Counted from the stretch's first letter, positions 1 through 8,115 are shown. The stretch is DNA of 64,000 bases from Kumtagia yinganensis (GCF_040081985.1 NZ_JBEBMH010000007.1:186001-250000); one strand, 5' to 3'. Translations and numbers: made by a program. The notes: generated by a model from the sequence alone, not told the origin.

Positions 1-347
1 AGCCGACCGTGCTTTCGGTCGAAGACAACCAGATGGCGATCATGCAGGACGAGGTTTTTGGGCCGGTCGTGCCGATCATGAAGGTCGACGATTTCGACGA
101 GGGGCTGCGGCTTGCCAATGAGTCGCGCTACGGCCTGTCGGCCTATGTGTTCACCAAGGACATGCGCCGCATGATGCGGCTGGTGCGCGAACTGAAATTC
201 GGCGAGATTTACGTCAATCGGCCGGGCGGCGACGCGGTCCACGCTCACCACGCCGGCATCCGCGACAGCGGCATCGGCGGCGAGGACGGAAAATATGGCC
301 TGGATGCCTATTTCCAGAAGAAGACGATCTACGTCAATTACGCCTGA
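1..347 (+). CDS. Aldehyde dehydrogenase, AldA-like, C-terminal part (left edge cut)
   Basis: NAD(P)-dependent oxidation of an aldehyde to its acid is the family reaction. Only about the last 115 residues are inside the window; the frame is open from base 3. The DEVFGPV motif near the start is the conserved loop just after the catalytic core, and the tail GIGGEDGKYGLDAY with a final KKTIYVNY closely resembles the end of the lactaldehyde/succinate-semialdehyde type (AldA). The catalytic cysteine and glutamate lie to the left of the window, so substrate cannot be judged. The gene ends 36 bases before the next gene on the same strand. Confidence 0.85.
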   Translation, partial: PTVLSVEDNQMAIMQDEVFGPVVPIMKVDDFDEGLRLANESRYGLSAYVFTKDMRRMMRLVRELKFGEIYVNRPGGDAVHAHHAGIRDSGIGGEDGKYGLDAYFQKKTIYVNYA

Positions 348-383
348 CGCGAGCCGCTGCCGGCTTTTGGAGGCGTATTCCCG

Positions 384-1394
384 TTGAGCCTGGCGAGGCG
401 CCTCGGCCTGCTCGATCCGCCGGGCCAGCCGCCCGATCGCCGACGGGCCGTCGTGCTGCATGGCGACGTGGCTTCGATCGAGCGCGCCTGGCCGGAGGCG
501 GATGCCCTGCTGCGCGAGCGGCCGGATTTCCGGCTGATCCTTGCCGTGCCATCAGGTGATGTCGATGCGGTGCGCCGCCGCTTCAGCCACGAACTCGTCG
601 TCGAGGCGCCGACGGGTGGCAGGTTGGCGGGATGGCTCTGGCGGCGCCGCTGGCGGGTCGCGAAATTTCTGGACGCCGCTGCGCCCGAGGTGGTGCGGCA
701 ACAGTGGGGGCGGGAGCTTGGATCGCTCGCGGCAGTCGCCGACGGCGGAGAAATCCGCCGGCCAATCATTTTGGCAAGACTTTTCGGCATGCCGGAGATC
801 GGCAGCGTCGAGGCGCTGCGGGCGCGGCTTGGCTCGCCTGACACGATCGTCTGCCTCGGCAACGGCCCGACCTCCGAAAGCCCGGAGCTGTCGGTCTATC
901 GCGACGCCACGCTGTTCCGCGTGAACTGGACTTGGCGGGCGCGAGGCATCATGACCGACCCGGATGCCGTCTTCACCGCCGATCCCGACCTGCCGCCAAA
1001 GGGATCGAAGGCGGTCCTGGTGTTCCCGAAGTCGGAGGGTGGGCGGATCGTGCTGCGCCAGCATTTTTTGGCCGGCCGCCGCGCCAGCAAGGGCTTTTTG
1101 ATGCTCGACCGGTTGGAGCCTGTCATCGCCGATTTCTATGCCCAGGAAATCCCGACCAACGGCGCGCTGATGATTGCCGTCGCGGCGGCCTTGCAGCCGC
1201 GCAGCCTGGTGGTCGCCGGCATGGACCTCTATCGTCATCCGGAGGGCCGCTATCCCGGTGCCGAGGCCGTGGACGGCTATGCGCGGGGACATAGCGCCGG
1301 CTGCGACCTCGCACTGATCGAAAGCGCGCTGGCCGGTTTCAAGGGCGACGCGAAAATCCTCAGCCCGAACCTGCGCGCCGCGCTGGGACGCTGA
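384..1394 (+). CDS. Putative glycosyltransferase, GT42 (CST-I sialyltransferase) like
   Basis: A 336-residue protein from a TTG start, with a GGAGG 11 bases upstream. Residues about 150-330 follow the layout of GT42 sialyltransferases: a CLGNGP nucleotide-binding turn, then FRVNW, then a TADPDL stretch, then IPTNGALMIAVAAAL and AGMDLY, then a GHS motif (the histidine of GHS is catalytic in CstII), and a closing ILSPNLRA. Residues 1-100 are a Rossmann-like half with RPDFRLILAVPSGD, reminiscent of the N-terminal domain of Kdo transferase; this is a weaker resemblance. It would act on a surface glycan or LPS in the cytoplasm. Donor sugar is unknown. It could instead be an uncharacterised relative with no sialic-acid role. 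Confidence 0.55.
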   Translation: MSLARRLGLLDPPGQPPDRRRAVVLHGDVASIERAWPEADALLRERPDFRLILAVPSGDVDAVRRRFSHELVVEAPTGGRLAGWLWRRRWRVAKFLDAAAPEVVRQQWGRELGSLAAVADGGEIRRPIILARLFGMPEIGSVEALRARLGSPDTIVCLGNGPTSESPELSVYRDATLFRVNWTWRARGIMTDPDAVFTADPDLPPKGSKAVLVFPKSEGGRIVLRQHFLAGRRASKGFLMLDRLEPVIADFYAQEIPTNGALMIAVAAALQPRSLVVAGMDLYRHPEGRYPGAEAVDGYARGHSAGCDLALIESALAGFKGDAKILSPNLRAALGR

Positions 1395-1400
1395 TTCATG

Positions 1401-1589
1401 CTACTTCGGATCGCTCGCGAGCTTTCCGGCCACCGCCCATTCGTCACGGCGGACCTCCGAGAACACGACGTTGACCGCCTCCGGCGTGCAGCGCAGGATG
1501 CGCGCCGTCTCGCGCGTCACGACCTCGGCGAATTCACGCCTCTGCTCGACGCTGCGGCCTTCCAACAATTCGACGCGGATGATCGGCAT
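1401..1589 (-). CDS. 4-oxalocrotonate tautomerase family protein
   Basis: A 62-residue protein starting MPIIRVELLEGRS; after removal of Met the N-terminal proline is the catalytic base of this family, so this ATG was chosen over a longer frame that begins 16 codons earlier. An AGGAG sits about five bases upstream. The RR pair near residues 13-14 and the C-terminal VVFSEVRRDEWAVAG fit small tautomerases that interconvert enol and keto acids. It lies 24 bases downstream of a uxaA-like remnant and on the same strand, so it was probably the last gene of a GntR-controlled sugar-acid or hydroxy-acid operon. Confidence 0.85.
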   Translation of the reverse strand: MPIIRVELLEGRSVEQRREFAEVVTRETARILRCTPEAVNVVFSEVRRDEWAVAGKLASDPK

Positions 1590-1612
1590 TTTCTCCTCGG
1601 ATTGGGTTGGAT

Positions 1613-2090
1613 TCAAAGCCAGGCGTTCACGTGCCACGGCGCGAACTCGTCCTCGCCATAACCCAGCAACTCGCTCTTGGTCGGAGCGCCGGACGCGGCG
1701 GCGAGCATTGCGCGAAAAACGCGCTCGCCCCTCTCGTCGACGCTCGCCGCGCCGTCAAGAATCTCGCCGCAGTTGACGTCCATATCCTCTTCCATACGCC
1801 GGTACATGGCGGAGTTGGTTGCGAGCTTCAGCGACGGCGCCGGCTTGCAACCGAAGCAGGAGCCGCGCCCGGTGGTGAAGCAGATGAGGTTGGCGCCGCC
1901 GGCCACCTGGCCGGTCGCCGAGATCGGGTCGAAGCCGGGCGAATCCATGAAGATCAGGCCGGGACTATGCGCCTCGGCCGCATAGGCGATGACGTCGACG
2001 AGATTGGTGCTGCCGCCCTTGGCGACCGCGCCGAGCGACTTTTCGAGGATCGTCGTCAGCCCGCCGGCCTTGTTGCCGGGCGAGGACCCG
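1613..2090 (-). pseudogene. Remnant of UxaA/altronate-dehydratase-type large domain
   Basis: The reverse strand reads SPGNKAGGLTTILEKSLGAVAKGG, then a stretch up to FMDSPGFDPISATGQVAGG, then GCKPAPSLKLATNSAMYRRM and EDMDVNCG. These are the hallmark segments of the C-terminal, iron-binding domain of altronate/galactarate dehydratases. The family is about 380-500 residues long; here only about 160 remain. The C-terminus is complete (ends near DEFAPW), but the frame has no plausible start, a stop lies upstream, and homology ends abruptly near 2088, close to the end of the GntR gene at 2156. The most likely cause is a deletion that joined the regulator to the tail of the enzyme gene. Confidence 0.75.
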
Positions 2091-2155
2091 CAACTGCAAC
2101 GCCACGTTCTGCATGTCTTTCACTTCCCATGCTCGGGCCGGAGGCGGTCGCGCCT

Positions 2156-2857
2156 CTACGCGCGTTCCGGCTCCGCAACCTCGCTGCGGGCGCCCCGGTG
2201 CAGCAGTTCGGTCAGCGCCTTGACCTCGGCCTCGTTGTGGCTGCGCGCCAAAAGCTCTGCGCGGTCGGCGTCGCCGCCGATCACCGCCTCGATCAGCGCC
2301 TCGTGCTCGTCGATCAGATGGTCGTAGTCCTTCGGCAGGAAACCCGACTGCACCATATGGAAACGCACTTGGTGCAGGATCAGCCTATGCTGGTCGGCAA
2401 GGCGTCCGTGGCGGGCGGTGGCGATGATCGCCGCATGGAGATCGAAATCGATGTCGGTGGCGTCCTGGAAACGTCCCTCGCGGATCGCGCGCAGAAGTTC
2501 GCCGCCGATGGTACGCAGTTTTGTGCCTTCCTCGTTTGTGAGGCTCGTCGCCGCCAGTCGTGCGCCAAGCCCCTCGAGCACGCCGCGCAGCGTATAAATC
2601 TCCCAGGCATCCGCGGCCGACGTGCCGGAAACTTCCCAACGGGTGAAGGCGACCTGCCGCACCAGCCCTTCGCCGGCGAGCTGCGCCAGCGCCGAGCGCA
2701 CGGTACCACGGCTGACTTCCAGTTCCTCCGAAAGCTGCGTTTCGAGGAGACGGCTGTTGGCGGGCAGGACGCCGCCGAGGATATGGGAGCGGATATGATC
2801 GGCAGCGCGGCGATCGAGCAGGCGTTTTTCTGTCTTCAGGCTTGCGAGTCGTGTCAT
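2156..2857 (-). CDS. GntR/FadR-family transcriptional regulator
   Basis: A 233-residue protein: an N-terminal winged helix (about residues 15-75, with RAADHIRSHILGG and SRGTVRSALAQLAGEGLV) followed by an all-helical FCD effector domain with the metal/ligand histidines in DFDLHAAI, HEALIEAV and SHNEAEVKAL. FCD regulators usually sense an organic acid and repress adjacent catabolic genes. ATG 2857 is preferred over a start 24 codons further out because GAGG precedes it and the leader is not family-like. It is transcribed away from a hyuA-like remnant; two dyads in the shared promoter are probably its operators. Confidence 0.9.
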   Translation of the reverse strand: MTRLASLKTEKRLLDRRAADHIRSHILGGVLPANSRLLETQLSEELEVSRGTVRSALAQLAGEGLVRQVAFTRWEVSGTSAADAWEIYTLRGVLEGLGARLAATSLTNEEGTKLRTIGGELLRAIREGRFQDATDIDFDLHAAIIATARHGRLADQHRLILHQVRFHMVQSGFLPKDYDHLIDEHEALIEAVIGGDADRAELLARSHNEAEVKALTELLHRGARSEVAEPERA

Positions 2858-2918
2858 GAGGCCTCGTACCGCATCGTTCCGTTGGAGATAAGCCGCCGGC
2901 TCAAAGCAAGCAAGCAAA

Positions 2919-2980
2919 ATTGCTGACAATCAAGAATCGCCCCTTGGGTTCCGAATTTGTCGATGCACAATGTCAGCATT
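2919..2980. promoter_or_regulatory. Twin operator-like dyads in the GntR divergent promoter
   Basis: Two 12-base dyads, ATTGCTGACAAT (2919-2930) and AATGTCAGCATT (2969-2980), share an inverted TGCTGACA/TGTCAGCA core. Their centres are 50 bases apart, between the gntR start at 2857 and the start of the hyuA-like remnant at 3003. The layout suits two GntR dimers binding on one face of the DNA. Assignment to this regulator is inference. Confidence 0.55.
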
Positions 2981-3002
2981 GAGCAATTGGAGCGGTTAAG
3001 GG

Positions 3003-3537
3003 ATGCCGGGTGTCTGCATCGAGGTCGACCTCGGCGGCGCATTCACCGATCTCGTGATGATATCGGAAAATCGCCCGGCGGTGTTCCTGAAGGTGCCGTC
3101 GACGCCCGCCCGCCCGGAAGAGGCTGTCGTCACCGGCGTTCACGCCATCCTTGCCGAGGCCGGCTGTGGTCCCGAAGATGTCTTCGAGGTGCTGCACGGC
3201 ACGAGATGCACTGCGCGCGGCATTCCTGTCGCGATACCGGGTGACCTACGGCTACGTCTCCAACGACACGAACGAAACCGCAGCCCTGGGGCTGTCGAGC
3301 GTGCTGGCCGAGGGCACGGTGCTGGATTTCGCAGCCATGCGAAGTTTTGGCGCAGACGGCCAGCTCGATCCGCAAGGCGTATTTCGGAAACAGCATCGGG
3401 TGGCTGCGGGCGCTCTGGTGCTGCACGAACAGGCGGCCGGCGGCGAGTACGGCGATCCGCTGAAACGATCGCGCGGCCAGATCCGCGCCGACCTGGAGGA
3501 CGGCAAGATTTCGTGCGACAGCGCCGAGCGGACCTGA
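3003..3537 (+). pseudogene. Decayed hydantoinase/oxoprolinase locus (hyuA start joined to hyuB-like end)
   Basis: Frame one from ATG 3003 reads an N-terminus typical of HyuA/5-oxoprolinase: CIEVDLGGAFTDLV (the ATP-binding start), then KVPSTPARPEEAVVTG and VLHGTRCTA (normally HGTT-ATN). Family resemblance stops near 3240. A second frame is then open to 3537 and ends GGEYGDPLKR followed by IRADLEDGKIS, which resembles the C-terminus of HyuB. The 60 residues between are not recognised. HyuA plus HyuB normally span about 1200 residues, so most of both is missing, with a frame change between the pieces. Confidence 0.65.
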
Positions 3538-3636
3538 AGTGTGGTTTTCCGGCGGGACCGGATCGACGAAGCTGAGACCGCCCGCCGTCGTGAAAGGCTG
3601 GCTTCGTCGAGATAAACCTACTTCATGCAATCCGTT

Positions 3637-3655
3637 CCCGCGCTATTGACGCGGG
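3637..3655 (+). terminator. Weak hairpin after the hyu remnant
   Basis: CCCGCG (3637-3642), seven-base loop, CGCGGG (3650-3655). A T-rich stretch begins only about eight bases later, so terminator function is doubtful. Nothing else was recognised between 3538 and 3781. Confidence 0.3.
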
Positions 3656-3781
3656 TCTGAACCTTTTATTGAAACATATACGAGCTTTCGGGGCGCCGCA
3701 TGTCGGAACCATCCCGCCTCGTCCGTCCTTGAAACAGCGTCCGCCTCGATCGGCGGCGGCTTCGACAGGAAGGAGAACGTC

Positions 3782-4528
3782 ATGGCACTTCCCGAAATCG
3801 TTTCACAGGAGGAATGGCTGGCGGCGCGCAAGGCGCTTCTGGCGCAGGAAAAGGAGATGACGCACGCCCGCGACCGGCTGAGCGTGGCGCGCCGCGAACT
3901 GCCGATGGTGCGGGTAGAAAAGGATTACGTGTTCGACGGGCCGAACGGCAAGGCGACCCTTCTCGACTTGTTCGAAGGCCGGCGGCAGCTCATCGCCGTG
4001 CATTTCATGTTCGATCCCGGTTGGGAAAAGGGATGCCAGGGCTGCACTGCCTCGGCCGACGAGATTTCCGACGGCCTGATCCAGCACCTCAATGCCCGCG
4101 CGACGACGCTGGCGCATGTGTCGCGGGCGCCGCTGGCAAAACTCGAAGCCTACAGACAAGAGCGCGGGTGGACGTTTCCCTGGTATTCGTCCTTCGGTTC
4201 CGACTTCAACTATGATTTCCAGGCGACCGTCGATCCGAAGAGGGGGGCGGACACCTACAACTATAAGACCATCGCCGAGCACGAGAAGGCCGGCACGGGC
4301 TACTATTTCGAGGGGTCGAAATCGACCGAGCAGCCCGGCCGCAGTGTCTTCCTGCGCGACGGCGGCACCATCTACCACACCTATTCCAATTACGGGCGCG
4401 GCGCGGAAATGGTCGGCGGCGGCTATTACTGGCTCGACCTGACGCCGCTTGGCCGACAGGAGGAGTGGGAGGAACCGAAGGGCCGCGTCGCCTTCGCCAA
4501 TCCGTCGGCGCCCTTCTTCGAGAACTGA
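3782..4528 (+). CDS. DUF899 thioredoxin-like protein
   Basis: A 248-residue protein beginning MALPEIVSQEEWLAARKALL, with a good AAGGAG ribosome site. The segment QLIAVHFMFDPGWEKGCQGC, followed by a long Rossmann-free thioredoxin-like body and YHTYSNYGRG near residue 205, is characteristic of DUF899 (AhpC/TSA-like) proteins. The GC-GC cysteine pair near residue 85 is in the position of the redox site. Function is unknown, with thiol redox chemistry proposed for the fold. A GST gene follows closely, so a two-gene detoxification or redox unit is likely. Confidence 0.85.
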   Translation: MALPEIVSQEEWLAARKALLAQEKEMTHARDRLSVARRELPMVRVEKDYVFDGPNGKATLLDLFEGRRQLIAVHFMFDPGWEKGCQGCTASADEISDGLIQHLNARATTLAHVSRAPLAKLEAYRQERGWTFPWYSSFGSDFNYDFQATVDPKRGADTYNYKTIAEHEKAGTGYYFEGSKSTEQPGRSVFLRDGGTIYHTYSNYGRGAEMVGGGYYWLDLTPLGRQEEWEEPKGRVAFANPSAPFFEN

Positions 4529-4551
4529 TGCACGGCAACCGGGAAGAACCG

Positions 4552-5232
4552 ATGGCGCTGAAGCTTTATTACCACCCGCTGGCGTCGTTCTGCCACAAGG
4601 TGCTGATCCCGCTCTACGAGAACGGAACGGCGTTCCAGCCGATCGTCGTCGACTTCGGCGATCCCGACTCGGCGGCTGCCTTCAAGGCGGTCTGGCCGAT
4701 GGCCAAGATGCCGGTACTGGTCGATGAGGAGCGCGGCGCGACCGTGGCCGAGTCGACCATCGTCATCGAGTATCTCGATGCCTTTCACCCCGGCCCTGTA
4801 CGCTTCATTCCGCAATCGGCGGATGCCGCGTGGCGCGTGCGCTTCTGGGACCGGTTCTTCGACCATTATGTGCATGAGCCGATGCAGCGGATCGTGGCCG
4901 ACGCGTTGCGCCCGCAGGGCAAGCGCGACCTGTTCGGCGTCGAGCAGTCGCGGGCGCAACTCGCAGAGGCCTATGCCTTTCTCGAGAGCGAACTCGGCGA
5001 GAAGACGTGGGTCGCCGGCGAGGACTTTTCGCTCGGCGACTGCGCCGCCGCGCCGGCGCTGATGTACGGGCATACGCTGGTGCCGATCGCCGAGAACCAG
5101 AAGCGGCTGAGGGCTTATTACGGCCGGCTGCTGAGCCGGCCGTCTATCGCGCGCGTGTTCAGCGAAGCGGAACCGTATTTCCGCTTCTTCCCGCTGCCCG
5201 ACAAACCGGTCCTGGCGCCGCCCGACGTTTGA
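4552..5232 (+). CDS. Glutathione S-transferase family protein
   Basis: A 226-residue protein. It starts KLYYHPLASFCHKVLIPLYE, the thioredoxin-fold N-terminal domain with Ser/Cys at the glutathione-activating position, followed by MPVLVDE and AESTIVIEYLD (the glutathione-binding cis-Pro and ES motif). An all-helical C-terminal domain has the SLGDCAAAPAL motif near residue 163. ATG 4552 was chosen because GGAAG lies five bases upstream; an ATG at 4528 overlaps the stop of the DUF899 gene and cannot be excluded. Probably co-transcribed with the upstream gene. Confidence 0.9.
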   Translation: MALKLYYHPLASFCHKVLIPLYENGTAFQPIVVDFGDPDSAAAFKAVWPMAKMPVLVDEERGATVAESTIVIEYLDAFHPGPVRFIPQSADAAWRVRFWDRFFDHYVHEPMQRIVADALRPQGKRDLFGVEQSRAQLAEAYAFLESELGEKTWVAGEDFSLGDCAAAPALMYGHTLVPIAENQKRLRAYYGRLLSRPSIARVFSEAEPYFRFFPLPDKPVLAPPDV

Positions 5233-5336
5233 ATGGTGGTGCGGCCCTGACGATCGACCTTTCTACAGAACGTTCCTGTCGAAGTGTCGAGCCCCGGAGT
5301 TCGGGAAGCCTGAGGATGTGAAATCCGGCAATGATT

Positions 5337-5819
5337 TCAGGCGCTTTCCTGCGTATGCGCCTCCAGGAACCACAGCGACTTGTCGAGCGCGCGCGAATAG
5401 GCGGTAAAGATGTCGGCGGTGTCGGCATCGCCGATGTCGCCGGCTTCCTCGATGGCGGCACGCGCATTTTTCGCCGTCGCGGCATAGCGGTCGATCAACG
5501 CCGCCAAGTGATCCTTTATCTTGTGGATGTCGGTCGGATAGGCCGCCAGCGGCGTCTCCGCGGCGACCACCTGCGAGGTGCCCAGCGCCGTACCGCCAAG
5601 CTGCACGGCCCGTTCGGCGATGGTGTCGACGTGACCGTCGAGTTCGGTGCGGAAGCCGTCGAGCATCTCATGGATCGCGATGAACTGCGGACCCTTGACG
5701 TTCCAGTGCGCCTGCTTGGTGATCAGCGCCAGATCTATAGCCTCTGCGAGGCGTGCGTTCAGGATCTCGATCGAGGTCTTCCTGACGTTGGACTTCAGGT
5801 CGTTGTGGGTCGAAATCAT
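5337..5819 (-). CDS. dps: Dps, DNA-protecting mini-ferritin
   Basis: A 160-residue cytoplasmic protein that forms a 12-mer cage, oxidises Fe(II) with hydrogen peroxide and protects DNA in stationary phase. The intersubunit ferroxidase site is visible: H38 in KQAHWNVKG, H50 and D54 in IHEMLD, and D65 and E69 in DGHVDTIAER. The length and the single four-helix bundle fit the family. There is no long basic N-terminal tail, only MISTHNDLKSNVRK, so DNA binding may be weaker than in E. coli Dps. It stands alone, convergent with the GST gene. Confidence 0.95.
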   Translation of the reverse strand: MISTHNDLKSNVRKTSIEILNARLAEAIDLALITKQAHWNVKGPQFIAIHEMLDGFRTELDGHVDTIAERAVQLGGTALGTSQVVAAETPLAAYPTDIHKIKDHLAALIDRYAATAKNARAAIEEAGDIGDADTADIFTAYSRALDKSLWFLEAHTQESA

Positions 5820-6066
5820 CTTGGGTCCCTCAAATCACGATGCGGCCACAGGTCGGCCGCTACCCAATATCCAATGTGGCGACGCCGCGTCCACAACGCA
5901 ATTACCTGTCATAAGTTCATCAACCGGCGGTTGGCCGCTTCGCACGAACCGTTCTCCGAGATGCCAGGCCCTTAGCCGGGCGGCTGCCGGCAAATCCGCA
6001 TTGTGGCGGAACTTTGTCCCGTTCTGCTTGTTTGCTTCGGACTGCCAAATGCAGCAGGAGGCTATC

Positions 6067-6141
6067 ATGCACGGCATCATCTATCTCGTCGGCCTTGTGG
6101 TCATCGTCCTCGCGATCCTGTCGCTGTTTGGGCTCCGCTAA
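6067..6141 (+). CDS. 24-residue single-pass membrane peptide
   Basis: The reading frame ATG 6067 to TAA 6141 encodes only 24 residues, nearly all one hydrophobic segment (IIYLVGLVVIVLAILSLFGL). An AGGAGG lies six bases before the ATG, which is much stronger than most sites nearby and is the main reason to call it. Similar tiny membrane proteins are common in Rhizobiales, but I know of no function. It sits 45 bases upstream of a larger membrane-protein gene on the same strand, with which it is probably co-expressed. Confidence 0.6.
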   Translation: MHGIIYLVGLVVIVLAILSLFGLR

Positions 6142-6186
6142 ACCGTTGCGAGCCCCGAACATCATCAGTCTGTCGGAGGAACGACC

Positions 6187-7134
6187 ATGGCAATCGTCGA
6201 AAGCCCTACAACCGCAACCACGGCCATCGTCGCGGACGATCGCAGTTATGTCGACTGGCCGGCTATCCTGGCCGGGACGCTGCTCGCGACGGCCGTTTCC
6301 TTCGTGCTGCTGACCTTCGGGTCGGCGCTCGGCCTCTCGCTCACCTCGGCCTATAAGGGCGAAGGCATGTCGGTGATGGGCTTCGCCATCGCCGCGGCGC
6401 TTTGGCTGCTGTGGGTGCAGATATCCAGTTTCTTCGCCGGCGGCTATCTCGCCGGGCGGATGCGCCGGCGCGTCGGCGACGCGAGCGAACAGGAATCGGA
6501 CCTGCGCGACGGCGCGCACGGCCTCACTGTCTGGGCACTCGGCGTGCTGATCGGCGGCTTCATCGCGTACTCCGGCATCAGCGGGGCGGTGTCTACGGCT
6601 GCTTCGGCTGTGTCTGCCGCGGGCGGCGCCGCCGCCACGGTGGCCTCGGGTGCGGCCGGGGTCGCCGGCGAGGCGCTCGACCATAACGAACTGTTGCTGG
6701 ACCGGTTGCTGCGCCCAGGGACCGGCCAACCGGCAGGCACCGCCCCCGCTAGCCCCGCCACCGGCAATCCAGCGGATCGCGAGGGCGCAGCGCAGGATCG
6801 CGGCGGACTGACCCGCATCCTGCTGTCGACCATAGCCGATGGCAAGATGAACGACGCAGACCGGCAGTACCTGGTCTCGACGGTCGCCGCCCGCGCCGGC
6901 ATCCCGCCTGAGGAAGCGCAGCAGCGAGTCGATCAATTGACGCAGCAGGCGGCCGAACTGGAGGCTCAGGCCCGCGCAGCCGCTGACCATGCGCGCCGCC
7001 TCACCATGCTGGCGGCGTTCATTACCGCTGCGTCGCTGCTGATCAGCGGTGTCGCCGCTTACTACGCCGCCACGCTGGGCGGAAATCACCGCGACAAGCA
7101 GACATTTTTCGCGGATTGGAGCCGGCCTTGGTAG
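6187..7134 (+). CDS. Rhizobial membrane protein of unknown function
   Basis: A 315-residue protein with a good GGAGG before ATG. Residues about 25-50, 62-85 and 110-135 are hydrophobic and small-residue rich, followed by an Ala/Gly/Ser-rich segment (about 135-165), a Pro/Ala-rich linker, a soluble part with ILSTIADGKMNDADRQYLV and GIPPEEAQQRVDQ (about 215-250), a short helical stretch, and a last membrane segment (about 275-298). The middle soluble part resembles sequences annotated PhnA-like in relatives, but with no phosphonate connection visible. I do not assign a function; envelope stress or permeability is a guess. Confidence 0.75.
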   Translation: MAIVESPTTATTAIVADDRSYVDWPAILAGTLLATAVSFVLLTFGSALGLSLTSAYKGEGMSVMGFAIAAALWLLWVQISSFFAGGYLAGRMRRRVGDASEQESDLRDGAHGLTVWALGVLIGGFIAYSGISGAVSTAASAVSAAGGAAATVASGAAGVAGEALDHNELLLDRLLRPGTGQPAGTAPASPATGNPADREGAAQDRGGLTRILLSTIADGKMNDADRQYLVSTVAARAGIPPEEAQQRVDQLTQQAAELEAQARAAADHARRLTMLAAFITAASLLISGVAAYYAATLGGNHRDKQTFFADWSRPW

Positions 7135-7160
7135 GCAGCTAACCGACGTTTCGGCCTGAT

Positions 7161-7195
7161 GTCGTTACCGCGCGCTTTCGGCGCGCGGTAACGAC
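7161..7195. terminator. Perfect 15-bp stem, bidirectional terminator
   Basis: GTCGTTACCGCGCGC (7161-7175), five-base loop, exact complement (7181-7195), followed by TATTTT. It lies between two convergent genes and overlaps the last base of the LysR stop codon, so it can serve both strands. Confidence 0.8.
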
Positions 7196-8115
7196 TATTT
7201 TCCAGCAAGGATATCCCGGATCAGCCGCTGACAGCGGTCGGCCATGAAGTCGAGCAGCAGGCGGACTTTCGGGTCCTGTAGCTTCTTGTGCGGATAGACG
7301 GCGGCAAGCTGCACGGGTGTCGGAGGATTGTCGGCAAGGATGATCTTCAGCCGCTGGTCGCGGATGAATGGCTCGACCTCGAAACGCGGCTTGTTGATGA
7401 TGCCGCGGCCGGCAAGCGCCCAGCCGGTCAGCACGTCGCCGTCGTCGGAATCGAACGGCCCGTGCACCTCGAATTTCGCCGGGCCCGCCGGTGTCCTGAG
7501 CGTCCAGAAATACTCGCGCATGCCCGGAAAGCGCAGCATGAGGCAGTCGTGCCGATCGTCGACGAGTTGTTGCGGCGCCGTCGGCTCGCCATGTCTTTCC
7601 AGATATTTCGGCGAGGCGACCAGCACGCGCTCGCACTCCATGATGCCGCGCATGCGCAGGCTGGAATCTTCCAGCAGGCCGAGACGGAAGGCTACGTCGA
7701 TGCCTTCCTTCATGATGTCGACATTGTGGTCGGAGAGCCGCAGCCGCACCTCGATGTCGGGGTATTTGTCGCGGAAATCCGGAATGCCCGAGGCGATCAG
7801 GCGGCGCCCCAACCCGAGCGGCGCGGTCACCTTGATGGTGCCGCGCGGCTGGCCGGAAAGTGCGCTGACAGCCGCCTCGGCCTCGGCGATGGCGTCGAGC
7901 ACGCGCTTGGCGCCGTCATAAAACACTGTGCCCTGCTCGGTCGGCATCAATTGCCGCGTCGTGCGGTTGAACAGCCGCACGCCGAGATGCTTTTCCAGCT
8001 CCTTGATGCGGTTCGAGGCGACCGCCGGCGATACACGCAAATCGCGCCCGGCGGACGACAGATTGCCGAGTTCGACGACGCGGACGAAGACTTTGAGATT
8101 GTCCAGATAGGCCAT
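7195..8115 (-). CDS. LysR-family transcriptional regulator
   Basis: A 306-residue protein from ATG 8115 (MAYLDNLKVFVRVVELGN). The N-terminal winged helix-turn-helix covers about residues 3-62, and an effector-binding periplasmic-protein-like domain follows from about 90 (GTIKVTAPLGLGRRLI). This is the DmlR/AaeR-like branch with a short C-terminus. It is divergent from the urate oxidase gene across 144 bases, so it is a candidate regulator of the purine genes, but I could not pick a clear T-N11-A operator by eye. Confidence 0.9.
   Translation of the reverse strand: MAYLDNLKVFVRVVELGNLSSAGRDLRVSPAVASNRIKELEKHLGVRLFNRTTRQLMPTEQGTVFYDGAKRVLDAIAEAEAAVSALSGQPRGTIKVTAPLGLGRRLIASGIPDFRDKYPDIEVRLRLSDHNVDIMKEGIDVAFRLGLLEDSSLRMRGIMECERVLVASPKYLERHGEPTAPQQLVDDRHDCLMLRFPGMREYFWTLRTPAGPAKFEVHGPFDSDDGDVLTGWALAGRGIINKPRFEVEPFIRDQRLKIILADNPPTPVQLAAVYPHKKLQDPKVRLLLDFMADRCQRLIRDILAGK

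Noticed and set aside
1607..2926. 439-residue plus-strand open frame
   Set aside because: Antisense to the GntR gene and the UxaA remnant, both of which have clear family motifs.
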